Below, piece by piece: positions 38,505 to 47,115 of a DNA stretch of 64,000 bases. The DNA lies in the NCBI RefSeq assembly GCF_900182665.1, contig NZ_FXTL01000005.1, positions 1-64,000 on the forward strand, given 5' to 3'. A model generated the notes under the pieces. That model worked only from the letters and a program-made list of their open reading frames with translations, had not been told where the DNA came from and did no database searches. This stretch comes from Propioniciclava tarda (GTDB lineage Bacteria > Actinomycetota > Actinomycetes > Propionibacteriales > Propionibacteriaceae). The position numbers and the translations under genes were made by a program. How positions within the stretch are numbered: position 1 is the stretch's first letter; each line of letters begins with the position of its first letter.

Positions 38505-39953
38505 TCAGGCGACCGGGATGTCGATCACGGCGCGGGTGCCGGGAGCGTCCTCGCGCGGCAGCACCTCGAAGCGTCCGTGCAGATCGGCCACCAGGGTGGC
38601 GACGATCGACAGGCCGAGGCTGTCGCTGTCCTCCAGCCGGAAGCTGGTCGGCATGGACGTGCCGTCGTTGATGACCTCCACGACGAGGCGTCCGTCGTTC
38701 TGGGCGGCCCGCACCGTCACGGTGCCGGCACCCTCGCCCAGCCCATGCTCGATGGCGTTCTGGGTGATCTCGGTCAGCACGAGGGACAAGCTCGTCGCCG
38801 CGGCGGCAGGCACGTAACCGAACGAGCCCTCGCGTCTCATGATCACATGGTGCATCGCCGCCACTTCGCGCACCATCATCAAGAGGCGATCCGCCACGTC
38901 GTCGAACCGAACCGAGCTGTCGAACGCCTGGGACAGAATCTCGTGGACCACGGCGATCGCGGCCACCCGCTTCTGGGCGTCCGAGAGGGCGTTTCGGGTC
39001 TCGTCGGACGCCGTCCGCCGGGCCTGCAGGCGCAACAGGGCGGACACGGTCTGCAGGTTGTTCTTCACCCGATGGTGGATCTCGCGGATCGTGGCGTCCT
39101 TGGTCACCAGCTGCCGCTCCCGCGAGCGCAGTTCGGTGGTGTCGCGGCACATGATCAGGTAGCCGCAGGGGCGTCCGGCACACAGCAACGGCTGGACGCG
39201 CAGTCGGACGGCGGCGGTCGTCGAGTCGAGGTCGAACTCATGCGGACGCACCCGGTCGGACACCGCCGTGTCCGTCGGCATCCGGGTCTCGGCCGGCAGG
39301 GTCGCCAGGACGTGGCGGAACTCCTCCCCCAGCAGATCGCCCGGTACGCCGAGGCGCCGGAACGCGCTCACGGAGTTCGGGCTGGCGAAGATCACGTTCC
39401 CGGCACCGTCCACCCGGATGAGTCCGTCGACCACGCGCGGGCTGATCCAGGGCACGGGCTTTTCGCCGTCCATGGGGAACTCGCCACGGAACATCATCGC
39501 CCGCAGGATCGTGGCCAGGTCGAGGTAGGTCTCCTCCAGGGCGCCCGGCGCCCGGACGCCCATCCTATTCGTGTGCATCTCCACGATGCCGATGACCCGT
39601 CCGCGTCGGCTGATCGGGACCGCGTGCTGTTCGACCGGGATGCCGGCGTGCAGCTTGTTGCCGGACGTGTGCGCGAGCTCCTGCGAGAGGTACGCCTCCA
39701 TCACGAGGCTGTCCACCTCGTAGCTGATGTCATCCCCGACGACGTCGTCCTCGAGGGCGGTCGGTCCGGTCGTGGGGCGCACCTGGGCGGCCGCCCAGAA
39801 CACGTTCGGGTCGGCGTCCGGGACCCACAGGATCAGGTCCGAGAAGGACAGGTCGGCCAACAGCTCCCACTCTTCGACGAGCCGCTCGAGGTCGGCGAGG
39901 TCGGCAGCCGACAGCTCGGTGCGCAGCGCGACGACCTCTGCGAGGGAAAGCAT
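38505..39953 (-). CDS. pdtaS: Cytosolic sensor histidine kinase PdtaS
   Basis: This 482-residue kinase has an N-terminal GAF-like domain (about residues 20-150), a PAS domain (about 165-275), a HisKA_2 segment EIHHRVKNNLQ with phosphorylatable H294, and a HATPase (about 375-482). It is the orthologue of M. tuberculosis PdtaS (Rv3220c), which signals to the RNA-binding antiterminator PdtaR. It lies near whiB1 as in mycobacteria, but 0.9 kb of debris now separates them. No membrane segment is present. Confidence 0.93.
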   Translation of the reverse strand: MLSLAEVVALRTELSAADLADLERLVEEWELLADLSFSDLILWVPDADPNVFWAAAQVRPTTGPTALEDDVVGDDISYEVDSLVMEAYLSQELAHTSGNKLHAGIPVEQHAVPISRRGRVIGIVEMHTNRMGVRAPGALEETYLDLATILRAMMFRGEFPMDGEKPVPWISPRVVDGLIRVDGAGNVIFASPNSVSAFRRLGVPGDLLGEEFRHVLATLPAETRMPTDTAVSDRVRPHEFDLDSTTAAVRLRVQPLLCAGRPCGYLIMCRDTTELRSRERQLVTKDATIREIHHRVKNNLQTVSALLRLQARRTASDETRNALSDAQKRVAAIAVVHEILSQAFDSSVRFDDVADRLLMMVREVAAMHHVIMRREGSFGYVPAAAATSLSLVLTEITQNAIEHGLGEGAGTVTVRAAQNDGRLVVEVINDGTSMPTSFRLEDSDSLGLSIVATLVADLHGRFEVLPREDAPGTRAVIDIPVA

Positions 39954-40066
39954 GGCCCAACAGTAAACGGTCCCTGCGTCCTCGTTTGGACGCCCCCCGT
40001 GTCCGGGTGGCAGAATGGCGCCTCGCGCCAGCGGCGCGACGACGACACTGACGTGAGGAGACTCAG

Positions 40067-40141
40067 ATGGCGAAGGGTGGCCGAAAGAGCCGGGCCCGCA
40101 AGAAGAAGAAGGCGAACCACGGCAAGCGCCCGAACGCCTGA
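40067..40141 (+). CDS. Ribosomal micro-protein bL37 (24 aa)
   Basis: The short frame encodes MAKGGRKSRARKKKKANHGK followed by RPNA. It closely matches the actinobacterial 50S protein bL37 seen in mycobacterial ribosome structures. A strong GAGGAG ribosome site precedes the ATG and a 15-bp terminator follows 17 nt after the stop. Position between pdtaS and rsrA-sigR is the mycobacterial one. Confidence 0.9.
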   Translation: MAKGGRKSRARKKKKANHGKRPNA

Positions 40142-40158
40142 GGCTTCGACCCAGACAA

Positions 40159-40191
40159 CGAACCCCCCGAGGATCATCCTCGGGGGGTTCG
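40159..40191. terminator. Strong bidirectional terminator after bL37 and rsrA
   Basis: This is a perfect 15-bp stem (CGAACCCCCCGAGGA / TCCTCGGGGGGTTCG) with loop TCA. It is followed on the plus strand by AGCTTGTTGG and lies between the convergent ends of bL37 and rsrA. Confidence 0.85.
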
Positions 40192-40209
40192 AGCTTGTTG
40201 GCGTCAGAC

Positions 40210-40521
40210 TCAGGACGCCGGCGGGACGATGAAGCGCGTGACCTCGGTGTACTCCACCGAGCTGTAGGTCGAGCAGCCGTACTGCTTCATGATCGAGGTG
40301 CGCAGGGTCGTCGGGGCGGACGCCGTCCGGCAGCACCGCTGGACGAGCGCCTTCAGCGCGACCGCGACGTCGGCGTCCTCGACGCAGCGATCGCACGCGT
40401 CCAGGTGCTGGCGGATCTCGTCGGCCTCGGCCTCGGAGCATTCGCCGTCCAGGAACTCCCAGAGTCGGTCGAGCACGGCCGAACAGTCGGACGCGGGCTC
40501 TGCGGTGTGATCAGTCGTCAT
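40210..40521 (-). CDS. rsrA: Zinc-binding redox-sensing anti-sigma factor RsrA
   Basis: This 103-residue ZAS-family anti-sigma factor has the H-x3-C-x2-C motif (H39, C43, C46) plus an upstream C13. Zn is held in the reduced form, and disulfide formation releases the sigma factor. It lies downstream of sigR with an 11-nt overlap. The ATG at 40521 gives the expected N-terminus. The tail after residue 65 is variable. Confidence 0.92.
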   Translation of the reverse strand: MTTDHTAEPASDCSAVLDRLWEFLDGECSEAEADEIRQHLDACDRCVEDADVAVALKALVQRCCRTASAPTTLRTSIMKQYGCSTYSSVEYTEVTRFIVPPAS

Positions 40522-41218
40522 CGCCGGCCTCGTCCTTGATGATGCCCAACTCGCGCGCATGGTCGGCGAGGGCGCGGCGCAGCTGCGCGCGCCCGCGGTT
40601 GAGGCGCGACATCACCGTGCCGATCGGCGTCCCCATGATCTCGGCGATCTCCTTGTACGCGAAGCCCTCGACGTCGGCCAGATAGACCGCGAGGCGGAAG
40701 TCCGGGGACAGGGCGTTCATGGCCTCGGTCACCACCGAATCCGGCATGAGGTCGAGCGCCTCCATCTCGGCGCTGCGCAGGCCGTCGGAGGTGTGCTGCT
40801 CGGCCCGGTGCAGCTGCCAGTCCTCGACGTCCGTGCCATCGCTCAACTGCGGCTGCCGCTGCTTCTTGCGGTAGCTGTTGATGTAGGTGTTCGTGAGGAT
40901 CCGGTACAGCCACGCCTTGAGGTTCGTGCCCGGCTCGAACTGATGGAAGGAGGCAAACGCCTTCGCGTAGGTCTCCTGGACCACGTCCTCGGCGTCGGCC
41001 GGGTTCCTGGTCATGCGCAGCGCGGCGCCGTAGAGCTGGTCGAGGAAGACGAGGGCATCACGCTCGAAGCGCTCAGCACGCGCCAGGGCGGTCTCGGTCG
41101 CGAGGTCGACCGTGGGGGCGTCATCGAGTGGCAGGTCCATCGCGTACGAGAGTAGCGGGCTCCAGCCGTCGGCGCGCACCGACCCAGGTTGGGTCACGGG
41201 GGCGAAGGTGGTCGTCAC
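40511..41218 (-). CDS. sigR: ECF sigma factor SigR/SigH (thiol-oxidative and heat stress)
   Basis: This group-IV sigma factor controls thioredoxin and other disulfide-stress genes and is held by RsrA. Region 2 reads [20 protein letters not shown] with [20 protein letters not shown], and region 4 reads [20 protein letters not shown]. The long form starts at GTG 41218, six bases after a self-type promoter (GGAAT-N19-GTT). A shorter form would start at ATG 41140, eight bases after TACTCT. Two promoters and two isoforms occur in Streptomyces SigR. Confidence 0.94.
   Translation of the reverse strand: MTTTFAPVTQPGSVRADGWSPLLSYAMDLPLDDAPTVDLATETALARAERFERDALVFLDQLYGAALRMTRNPADAEDVVQETYAKAFASFHQFEPGTNLKAWLYRILTNTYINSYRKKQRQPQLSDGTDVEDWQLHRAEQHTSDGLRSAEMEALDLMPDSVVTEAMNALSPDFRLAVYLADVEGFAYKEIAEIMGTPIGTVMSRLNRGRAQLRRALADHARELGIIKDEAGDDD
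41149..41154 (-). promoter_or_regulatory. -10 box for the short SigR isoform
   Basis: TACTCT on the minus strand stands eight bases before ATG 41140, inside the long sigR frame. It would give a leaderless mRNA for the short form. Confidence 0.4.
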
Positions 41219-41224
41219 GACACG

Positions 41225-41254
41225 TTCAACTCACCCGGAGGCGTCCGATATTCC
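41225..41254 (-). promoter_or_regulatory. Sigma-R-type autoregulatory promoter of sigR
   Basis: On the minus strand GGAAT (41250-41254) and GTT (41228-41230) are 19 bp apart, close to the known SigR consensus GGAAT-N18-GTT. The -10 element GTTGAA ends six bases before the GTG start at 41218. Confidence 0.65.
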
Positions 41255-41318
41255 CCAGGTGGGCCGCACAGTGGCGGCTCGGCTTGTCGGGCTCCGCTTC
41301 ACGCGCTAGGAATGGGAC

Positions 41319-41924
41319 ATGAACCTTCTGCGCGGGGCCGGTCGGGCCATGATGGCCACCTACTTCATCGCCAACGGCGTGAAGGCATTGCGGGACCCTG
41401 ACGCGCTGGTGCCGGCCACCGAGCCGATCGCCCAGAGGTTCGTCCCCTTCGCCCAGAAGACGCTGCCCGAGGCGGTGAGCGCCTACGTGCCCGAGGACAC
41501 CCGCTCGCTCGTGCGCCTGGGCGGGGTGGCGTCCATCGCGGGTGGCCTCGGGATGGCCACCGGCATCGCCCCCCGCGGAGGTGGCGTCCTCGCGGCGGCG
41601 TCCATGCTGCCCCACCTCGTCGCCGCCGATCCGCGCCAGGCGTCCGACCGCCGGGGAGCGATGACCGACTTCTTCGGCAAGCTGGCCATCGCGGGTGCCG
41701 CGCTGGTCGTCTCCCAGGACACCCGTGGACGCCCCAGCCTGCTGTGGCGCGCTGGCGACTCCGCGGCCCGGCTCGGCCGGACGACGACGCGCGCGGTGGA
41801 CGGGGCTCAGGCGGACGCCGTGGCGCTGAGCCGTCGCGCGCGCAAGAACCTCGACAAGGCCGCTCGCCAGGCCCAGCGCCGCTTCGACGCCGTGGCCGAG
41901 GACGTCAAGGGCGTTCTTCAGTGA
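41319..41924 (+). CDS. DoxX-family membrane protein
   Basis: The protein has 201 residues. A DoxX-like four-helix membrane domain (about residues 5-140) contains GRAMMATYFIANGVKAL and GGVASIAGGLGMATG. A basic, amphipathic C-terminal segment (about 150-200) follows. DoxX proteins are linked to thiol or oxidative stress in mycobacteria, and it lies next to sigR but is divergent from it. An AGGA site precedes the ATG. The exact function is unknown. Confidence 0.82.
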   Translation: MNLLRGAGRAMMATYFIANGVKALRDPDALVPATEPIAQRFVPFAQKTLPEAVSAYVPEDTRSLVRLGGVASIAGGLGMATGIAPRGGGVLAAASMLPHLVAADPRQASDRRGAMTDFFGKLAIAGAALVVSQDTRGRPSLLWRAGDSAARLGRTTTRAVDGAQADAVALSRRARKNLDKAARQAQRRFDAVAEDVKGVLQ

Positions 41925-41940
41925 CCGCTGAGGCCGCCCG

Positions 41941-43191
41941 ATGAGGCGGTGGGTGGCCCCTACCGCCTCCGGTCCGGTCTCGGCCAGCGTCGTCGTTCCC
42001 GGTTCCAAGTCGGCGACGGCGCGCGCCCTCGTGCTGGCCGCGCTCGCCGACGGCCCCTCGACCCTGTCCGGCGTCCTGGACGCCCGGGACCCGCGCCTCA
42101 TGCAGGACGCCCTGACGTCGTTGGGGGTGTCGATCGCGCCCGCCGGACCCGGAGTCGTCACCGTCACTCCGCCGGATCGCTTCGTGCCGGCGGACATCGA
42201 CTGCGGGCTCGCGGGCACCGTCATGCGATTCGTCCCGCCGATCGCTGCCCTCGCCGAGGGCCGGAGCCGGTTCACCGGGGACGCCGCGGCCTCCGCGCGG
42301 CCGGTGCGTCCGCTGTTGGACGCCCTTCGTCAGGCCGGCGTCTCGGTCGACGGCAACGCGCTGCCGTTCGACGTGCTGGGCGCAGGCTCGGTCCCAGGCG
42401 GGGTCGTCGAACTGGACGCCTCGGCGTCCAGTCAGTTCCTGTCAGCGTTGCTGCTGGCCGGGGCGAGGTTCGACGGGGGCCTGACCATCCGGCACCGCGG
42501 AGCACCCATTCCCTCGCTGCCGTACGTCGGCATGACCGTCGGGATGCTGCGCGACCGGGGCGTCCGGATCGACACACCCGAGGCCGACACCTGGGTCGTC
42601 CACCCGGGCAGCATCGCCGCGCAGGACGAGGCGATCGAGCCCGACCTGATGAACGCGTCCGCCTTCCTGTGCGCCGCGCTCGTCACCGGCGGACGCATCG
42701 AGACGGCCTGGCCCGAGCGGACGCTCCAGGCGGCCGACGGCGTCCTCGCGGCACTCGAAGCCTTCGGCGCCACGATCGACCGCTCCCCCGGACGCGTGAC
42801 CGTCACCGGACGCGTCCGCGGAGCCGACATCGACCTGGCCGAGGTGGCCGAGCTGACCTGCGTGCTGGCGGCCGTCGCTTGCCTGGCCGACGGCCCGAGC
42901 CGCCTGCGCGGGGTCGGGCACATCCGGGGGCACGAGACCGACCGGCTCGCGGCGCTGGCGTCCGAACTCTCCGCCCTAGGGGCCGACGTTCGCGAGACCG
43001 ACGACGGACTGGCCATCACGCCAGGTCCCCTGCGCGGCGCGACCTTCCGCACCTACGCCGACCACCGCATGGCCCACGCGGCGGCCGTCGTGGGCCTCGG
43101 CGTCCCCGGTGTCGAACTCGACGACGTCGACTGCACCACCAAGACCATGCCCGACTTCCCCGGCCTCTGGGCCGCGATGCTGGGAGCCTGA
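41941..43191 (+). CDS. aroA: 3-phosphoshikimate 1-carboxyvinyltransferase (EPSP synthase)
   Basis: AroA makes EPSP in the shikimate pathway. The 416-residue enzyme has the substrate-binding PGSKSATARAL (K23, R29), the GLAGTVMRF and SASSQFLSALLLAGAR segments, and the C-terminal DHRMAHA. SATAR replaces the more common SxTNR. It overlaps rsgA by one base (TGATG). The aroA-rsgA pair near sigH is the mycobacterial arrangement. Confidence 0.96.
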   Translation: MRRWVAPTASGPVSASVVVPGSKSATARALVLAALADGPSTLSGVLDARDPRLMQDALTSLGVSIAPAGPGVVTVTPPDRFVPADIDCGLAGTVMRFVPPIAALAEGRSRFTGDAAASARPVRPLLDALRQAGVSVDGNALPFDVLGAGSVPGGVVELDASASSQFLSALLLAGARFDGGLTIRHRGAPIPSLPYVGMTVGMLRDRGVRIDTPEADTWVVHPGSIAAQDEAIEPDLMNASAFLCAALVTGGRIETAWPERTLQAADGVLAALEAFGATIDRSPGRVTVTGRVRGADIDLAEVAELTCVLAAVACLADGPSRLRGVGHIRGHETDRLAALASELSALGADVRETDDGLAITPGPLRGATFRTYADHRMAHAAAVVGLGVPGVELDDVDCTTKTMPDFPGLWAAMLGA

Positions 43192-44210
43192 TGGCCATCA
43201 AGGGACGCCTCGGCGTCCGGCACGACGAGGACGACGGCTACGGGCGTCCGGCCCGGCGGACGCGTCCGCGGACCAAGGACCGACCCGACTACTCGGGCTC
43301 CGAGACGGGCTACGTGGTCGCCGTCGACCGCGGGCGCTTCACCGTTCTGGTCGACAACGACCAGGGCCTGCGCGAGCTGTCATGCACGAAGGCCCGCCAA
43401 CTCGGACGCAAGGGCGTCATCGTGGGCGACGAGGTTCAGGTGGTGGGTGACACGTCCGGCGCGGACGGCACCCTGGCCCGGATCGTCGGCGTCGTCGAAC
43501 GACGCTCGGTGCTGCGCCGCACCGCGGATGACGACGATCCGTTCGAGCGGCCCATCGTCGCCAACGCCGACCAGCTCGCCATCGTCACCGCGCTGGCCGA
43601 TCCGCCGCCGAGGCCCGGCATGATCGACCGGATCCTGGTCGCCGCCTACGACGCCGGCCTGTGGCCGCTGCTCGTGCTCACGAAGGCCGACCTGTCCTCG
43701 CCCGACGAGCTGAGCGCGCTCTATCGCGACCTCGACGTCACCGTGCTCTCGACCCACCCAGGCTCCGATCTCGATGAGCTCCGCGACGAACTCGCCGGGC
43801 ATCGCACCGTCTTCGTCGGCCACTCGGGCGTGGGCAAGTCCACCCTGGTCAACGCGCTCATCCCGGACGCCGGCCGGGCCATCGGCCACGTCAACCAGGT
43901 CACCGGCCGCGGACGCCACACGTCGACCTCGGCCGTCGCGCTGCAGCTGCCGGGTGGCGGCTGGGTCATCGACACTCCGGGCGTCCGGTCGTTCGGCCTG
44001 TCCCACGTCACCACCGACTCGATCATCGCCGCCTTTCCCGACCTCGCCGACCTCGTGGGCGACTGCCCGCGGGCCTGCGCGCACGACACGTCGGCCGCCC
44101 AGTGCGCTCTGGACGCCGCCGTCCAGCGCGGCGACCTGGCGTCCAGCCGGCTGGAGTCCTTCCGCCGCATGGAGAAGGCCTGGATCACGCCCGACCACGA
44201 CCTGCGCTGA
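43191..44210 (+). CDS. rsgA: Ribosome small-subunit GTPase RsgA
   Basis: RsgA is a circularly permuted GTPase that checks late 30S assembly. The 339-residue protein has an OB fold (about residues 38-110), then G4 TKAD (164-167), G1 GHSGVGKST (210-218), G3 DTPG (261-264) and a C-terminal Cys/His zinc knuckle (CPRACAHDTSAAQC). It starts on the aroA stop. A longer open frame upstream is antisense-like noise. Confidence 0.95.
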   Translation: MAIKGRLGVRHDEDDGYGRPARRTRPRTKDRPDYSGSETGYVVAVDRGRFTVLVDNDQGLRELSCTKARQLGRKGVIVGDEVQVVGDTSGADGTLARIVGVVERRSVLRRTADDDDPFERPIVANADQLAIVTALADPPPRPGMIDRILVAAYDAGLWPLLVLTKADLSSPDELSALYRDLDVTVLSTHPGSDLDELRDELAGHRTVFVGHSGVGKSTLVNALIPDAGRAIGHVNQVTGRGRHTSTSAVALQLPGGGWVIDTPGVRSFGLSHVTTDSIIAAFPDLADLVGDCPRACAHDTSAAQCALDAAVQRGDLASSRLESFRRMEKAWITPDHDLR

Positions 44211-44250
44211 GGGCCGGGGCGAGCCCACCTCCCACGCCTCCCACGCCCGA

Positions 44251-44256
44251 TAGTGT
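44251..44256 (+). promoter_or_regulatory. -10 box for leaderless hisN
   Basis: TAGTGT ends six bases before the hisN ATG, so transcription should begin at the start codon. Confidence 0.6.
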
Positions 44257-44262
44257 GCGGAC

Positions 44263-45078
44263 ATGGCCGACCAATCATTCCTCGACGACCTGCGGCTCGC
44301 CCACGTGCTGGCCGATAGCGCCGACTCGCTCACCATGGCGCGCTTCAAGGCCCTGGACCTGTCCGTCTCGATGAAGCCCGACATGACCGAGGTCTCCGAC
44401 GCGGACGTCGCCGTCGAGGAGTCGATCCGGCGCAACCTGTCCCGGGCTCGGCCCCGAGACGCGGTCCACGGCGAGGAGGGCGACGATACCGGCTGGGGTC
44501 CACGGCGCTGGGTGATCGACCCGATCGACGGCACGAGCAACTTCGTCCGCGGCGTCCCGGTGTGGGCGACGCTGATCGGACTCATGGATGGTCCGGACGT
44601 CGTCGTCGGGCTGGTGTCGGCCCCGGCGCTCGGACGCCGCTGGTGGGCGTCCGTCGGCGGCGGCGCGTACACGGGGAAGTCGCTCGCGTCGGCGTCCAGG
44701 CTGACGGTGTCTGGCGTGACGAACGTCACGGACGCCTCGCTGTCGTACTCGTCCATCCACGGCTGGGTCGACTCGGGACGAGGCCAGCAGTTCGTCGATC
44801 TGATGCGCGACTGCTGGCGGACGCGGGCCTACGGCGACTTCTGGAGCTACATGCTGGTCGCCGAGGGGGCCGTCGACATCGCCTGCGAGCCCGAGCTGGC
44901 GCTGCACGACATGGCCGCTCTCGTCCCGGTCGTCACGGAGGCGGGCGGCACGTTCACCAACATCGACGGACGCCCCGGCCCCGTCGGCCCGGGCGCGGTC
45001 GTCACCAACGGGCACCTGCATGGCGAGGTGCTCAGGATGCTGGCGCCGATGGAGCCGACCGAGGAGCTGCAGCTCTAG
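44263..45078 (+). CDS. hisN: Histidinol-phosphatase, inositol-monophosphatase family
   Basis: The protein has 271 residues. The metal-binding GEEGDD (70-75) and WVIDPIDGTSNF (DPIDGT at 86-91) are present, with a C-terminal ALHDMAAL in place of the usual WD. Actinobacterial members of this size next to aroA-rsgA are histidinol-phosphate phosphatases; inositol monophosphatase is the alternative. The mRNA is probably leaderless. Its TAG overlaps the TAG of convergent serA inside a shared CTAG. Confidence 0.88.
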   Translation: MADQSFLDDLRLAHVLADSADSLTMARFKALDLSVSMKPDMTEVSDADVAVEESIRRNLSRARPRDAVHGEEGDDTGWGPRRWVIDPIDGTSNFVRGVPVWATLIGLMDGPDVVVGLVSAPALGRRWWASVGGGAYTGKSLASASRLTVSGVTNVTDASLSYSSIHGWVDSGRGQQFVDLMRDCWRTRAYGDFWSYMLVAEGAVDIACEPELALHDMAALVPVVTEAGGTFTNIDGRPGPVGPGAVVTNGHLHGEVLRMLAPMEPTEELQL

Positions 45079-46265
45079 CGGGTCTCCACCCGGACGGTCT
45101 CGGGCAGCTCCGACAAGGCGGCCACGAGCTCGGGCTGCGGGATGGCGTCCAGGTCGAGGACCGCATAGCCGTGCTGGCCGCGCGTCGCCAGCGTCTGCGC
45201 CTCGATGTTGGCCCCCCACCGGGCGAGCAGGGTGTTGATGTTCGCCAGGACCCCGGGCACGTTGTGATGCAGATGGACGATGCGTCGACCACCGTGCGCG
45301 GCCGGCTGCACGGGCGGGAAGTTCACCGACAGGATCGTCGAGCCCAGCTCGACGAAGTCGGCCAGCTTGCCCGCGACGAAGAAGCCGATGTCTTCTTGCG
45401 CCTCCTCGGTGGAACCGCCGACGTGGGGGGTCAGGATGACGTTCGGGATCCCGCGCAAGGCGCTGACGAACTCTTCGTCGTTGGTCTTCGGCTCGCGGCC
45501 GAACACGTCCAGCGCGGCGCCAGCGATGTGCCCCGACTTGAGGTGCCGGACCAGCGCGTCCTCGTCGACCACGTGCCCGCGGGAGAGGTTCAGGAACAGC
45601 GACCGCGGACGCATCCGGGCGAACTCGGCCTCGCCGAAGATGAGGCGGTTGCTGGGGCGTCCGTCGACGTGCAGCGAGACCGTCTCCACGGTCTCCAGCA
45701 GTTCGGCCAGCGTGGCGCAGCGCCGGGCATTGCCGAGGGCGAGCCGGTCGACCACGTCGTAGAAGTAGACCCGCATCCCGAGGGCCTCGGCCACCACCGA
45801 GAGCTGGCTGCCGATGCTGCCGTAGCCGACGATGCCGAGGCTGCGGCCGCGGATCTCGTGGCTGCCGGCGGCCGACTTCGTCCAGATGCCGGCGTGCATG
45901 CGGGCCGTGTGGTCGGTCAGGTGCCGCGCCATCGAGATGATCTCGCCGATCGCCAACTCCACGACAGAGCGCGTGTTGCTGTACGGCGCGTTGAAGACCG
46001 CCACGCCGGCCGCGGACGCCGCGGCGAGGTCGATCTGGTTCGTGCCGATGCAGAAGGCGCCGATGGCTTTGAGGTGCGGCGAGGCGGCGATCACGGCGTC
46101 CGTGACGTGCGTCGCCGACCGGATGCCCAGCACGTCCACGCCGTCGAGCGCGGCGATGAGCTCCGCCTCGCCGAGCGCTCCCTCGACCGTCGAGACGTCG
46201 AAGCCGCGGTCGCGCAGCAGCGCGACGCCGGCGGGATGGACGTTCTCGCACAGGAGGGCCTTCAC
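45075..46265 (-). CDS. serA: D-3-phosphoglycerate dehydrogenase
   Basis: SerA starts serine synthesis. The 396-residue enzyme is of the short E. coli type: a substrate domain, a Rossmann domain with GYGSIGSQL, catalytic residues near NLSRGHVVDED and TPHVGGSTEEAQEDI, and a C-terminal ACT domain (about residues 325-396) for serine feedback. It lacks the intervening domain of the mycobacterial SerA. The GTG start lies eight bases after TAGGAT (46274-46279, minus strand). Confidence 0.94.
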   Translation of the reverse strand: MKALLCENVHPAGVALLRDRGFDVSTVEGALGEAELIAALDGVDVLGIRSATHVTDAVIAASPHLKAIGAFCIGTNQIDLAAASAAGVAVFNAPYSNTRSVVELAIGEIISMARHLTDHTARMHAGIWTKSAAGSHEIRGRSLGIVGYGSIGSQLSVVAEALGMRVYFYDVVDRLALGNARRCATLAELLETVETVSLHVDGRPSNRLIFGEAEFARMRPRSLFLNLSRGHVVDEDALVRHLKSGHIAGAALDVFGREPKTNDEEFVSALRGIPNVILTPHVGGSTEEAQEDIGFFVAGKLADFVELGSTILSVNFPPVQPAAHGGRRIVHLHHNVPGVLANINTLLARWGANIEAQTLATRGQHGYAVLDLDAIPQPELVAALSELPETVRVETR

Positions 46266-46323
46266 GGGCGTTGATCCTACGTGGCCCCATCCGGACGCCT
46301 TCGCGCGCGTCCCAGCCGTGGGA

Positions 46324-47115
46324 TCAGGCGCCGCGGAACGCCGGGATCGCGGCCAGCAGAGCGCGCGTGTAGTCCGTTTGCGGGTCGCTGAACAGGGACG
46401 CCGTCGGCGCGGACTCGACGATCCGGCCCTGCCTCATGACGATGGCGCGCGAACACACATGGCGGACGACCCGGAGGTCGTGGCTGACGAAGATCATGGT
46501 CAGCCCGAACCGGTCGACGAGATCGTCCAGCAGGTTCAGCACCTGCGCCCGGACGGACACGTCCAGGGCGGAGACGGGCTCGTCGGCGATGAGCACGTGC
46601 GGCTTGGGCGCCAGCGCGCGGGCGATCGCGATGCGCTGCCGCTGGCCGCCGGAGAACTCGTGGGGGTAGCGGTCCGCGTCCGCGTAGTCGAGGCCGACGG
46701 CCTCCATCAGCTCGCGGACGCGGGCGTCCGGGTCGAGATCGCCGAGTTCGGCGCGGATCATCGGCGAACGGAGCGGCTCGGTGATGATCCGCCGCACCTT
46801 CATGCGCGGATCCAGCGAGGCCCGCGGGTCCTGGAACACGATCTGCACACGCCGCCTCAGGAAGCCCAGCTCGCGCTCGGGGCGTCCGGTCACCGGCTGG
46901 CCCTCGAACGAGACCGAGCCGGCCGTCGGCGTGTCCAGGGCAGCCAGCAGGCGGATCAAGGTCGACTTACCCGAGCCCGACTCCCCCACCACCCCGAGCC
47001 GCTCGCCGCGGCGAACGGTGAGGTCGACGCCCTCCAGCGCGAGGACGCGTCCGGCGCCCCGACCGAAGACCCGGGTGAGGCCGACCGCGGCGAACATCTC
47101 CTTGTCGGCGGTCAT
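46324..47115 (-). CDS. Oligopeptide/dipeptide ABC transporter ATPase (second, DppF/OppF-like)
   Basis: This 263-residue ATPase has Walker A GESGSGKST, signature FSGGQRQRIAIARAL, Walker B VLIADEPVSALDVS and the H-loop SHD. It is the last gene of the five-gene importer and pairs with the ATPase just upstream. It overlaps that gene by 4 nt (ATGA). A much longer open frame upstream of the ATG at 47115 is out-of-frame shadow of that gene. Confidence 0.93.
   Translation of the reverse strand: MTADKEMFAAVGLTRVFGRGAGRVLALEGVDLTVRRGERLGVVGESGSGKSTLIRLLAALDTPTAGSVSFEGQPVTGRPERELGFLRRRVQIVFQDPRASLDPRMKVRRIITEPLRSPMIRAELGDLDPDARVRELMEAVGLDYADADRYPHEFSGGQRQRIAIARALAPKPHVLIADEPVSALDVSVRAQVLNLLDDLVDRFGLTMIFVSHDLRVVRHVCSRAIVMRQGRIVESAPTASLFSDPQTDYTRALLAAIPAFRGA

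Noticed and set aside
46266-46323. Terminator between the ABC importer and serA
   Set aside because: Both genes are on the minus strand, so one might be expected, but no stable inverted repeat was found.
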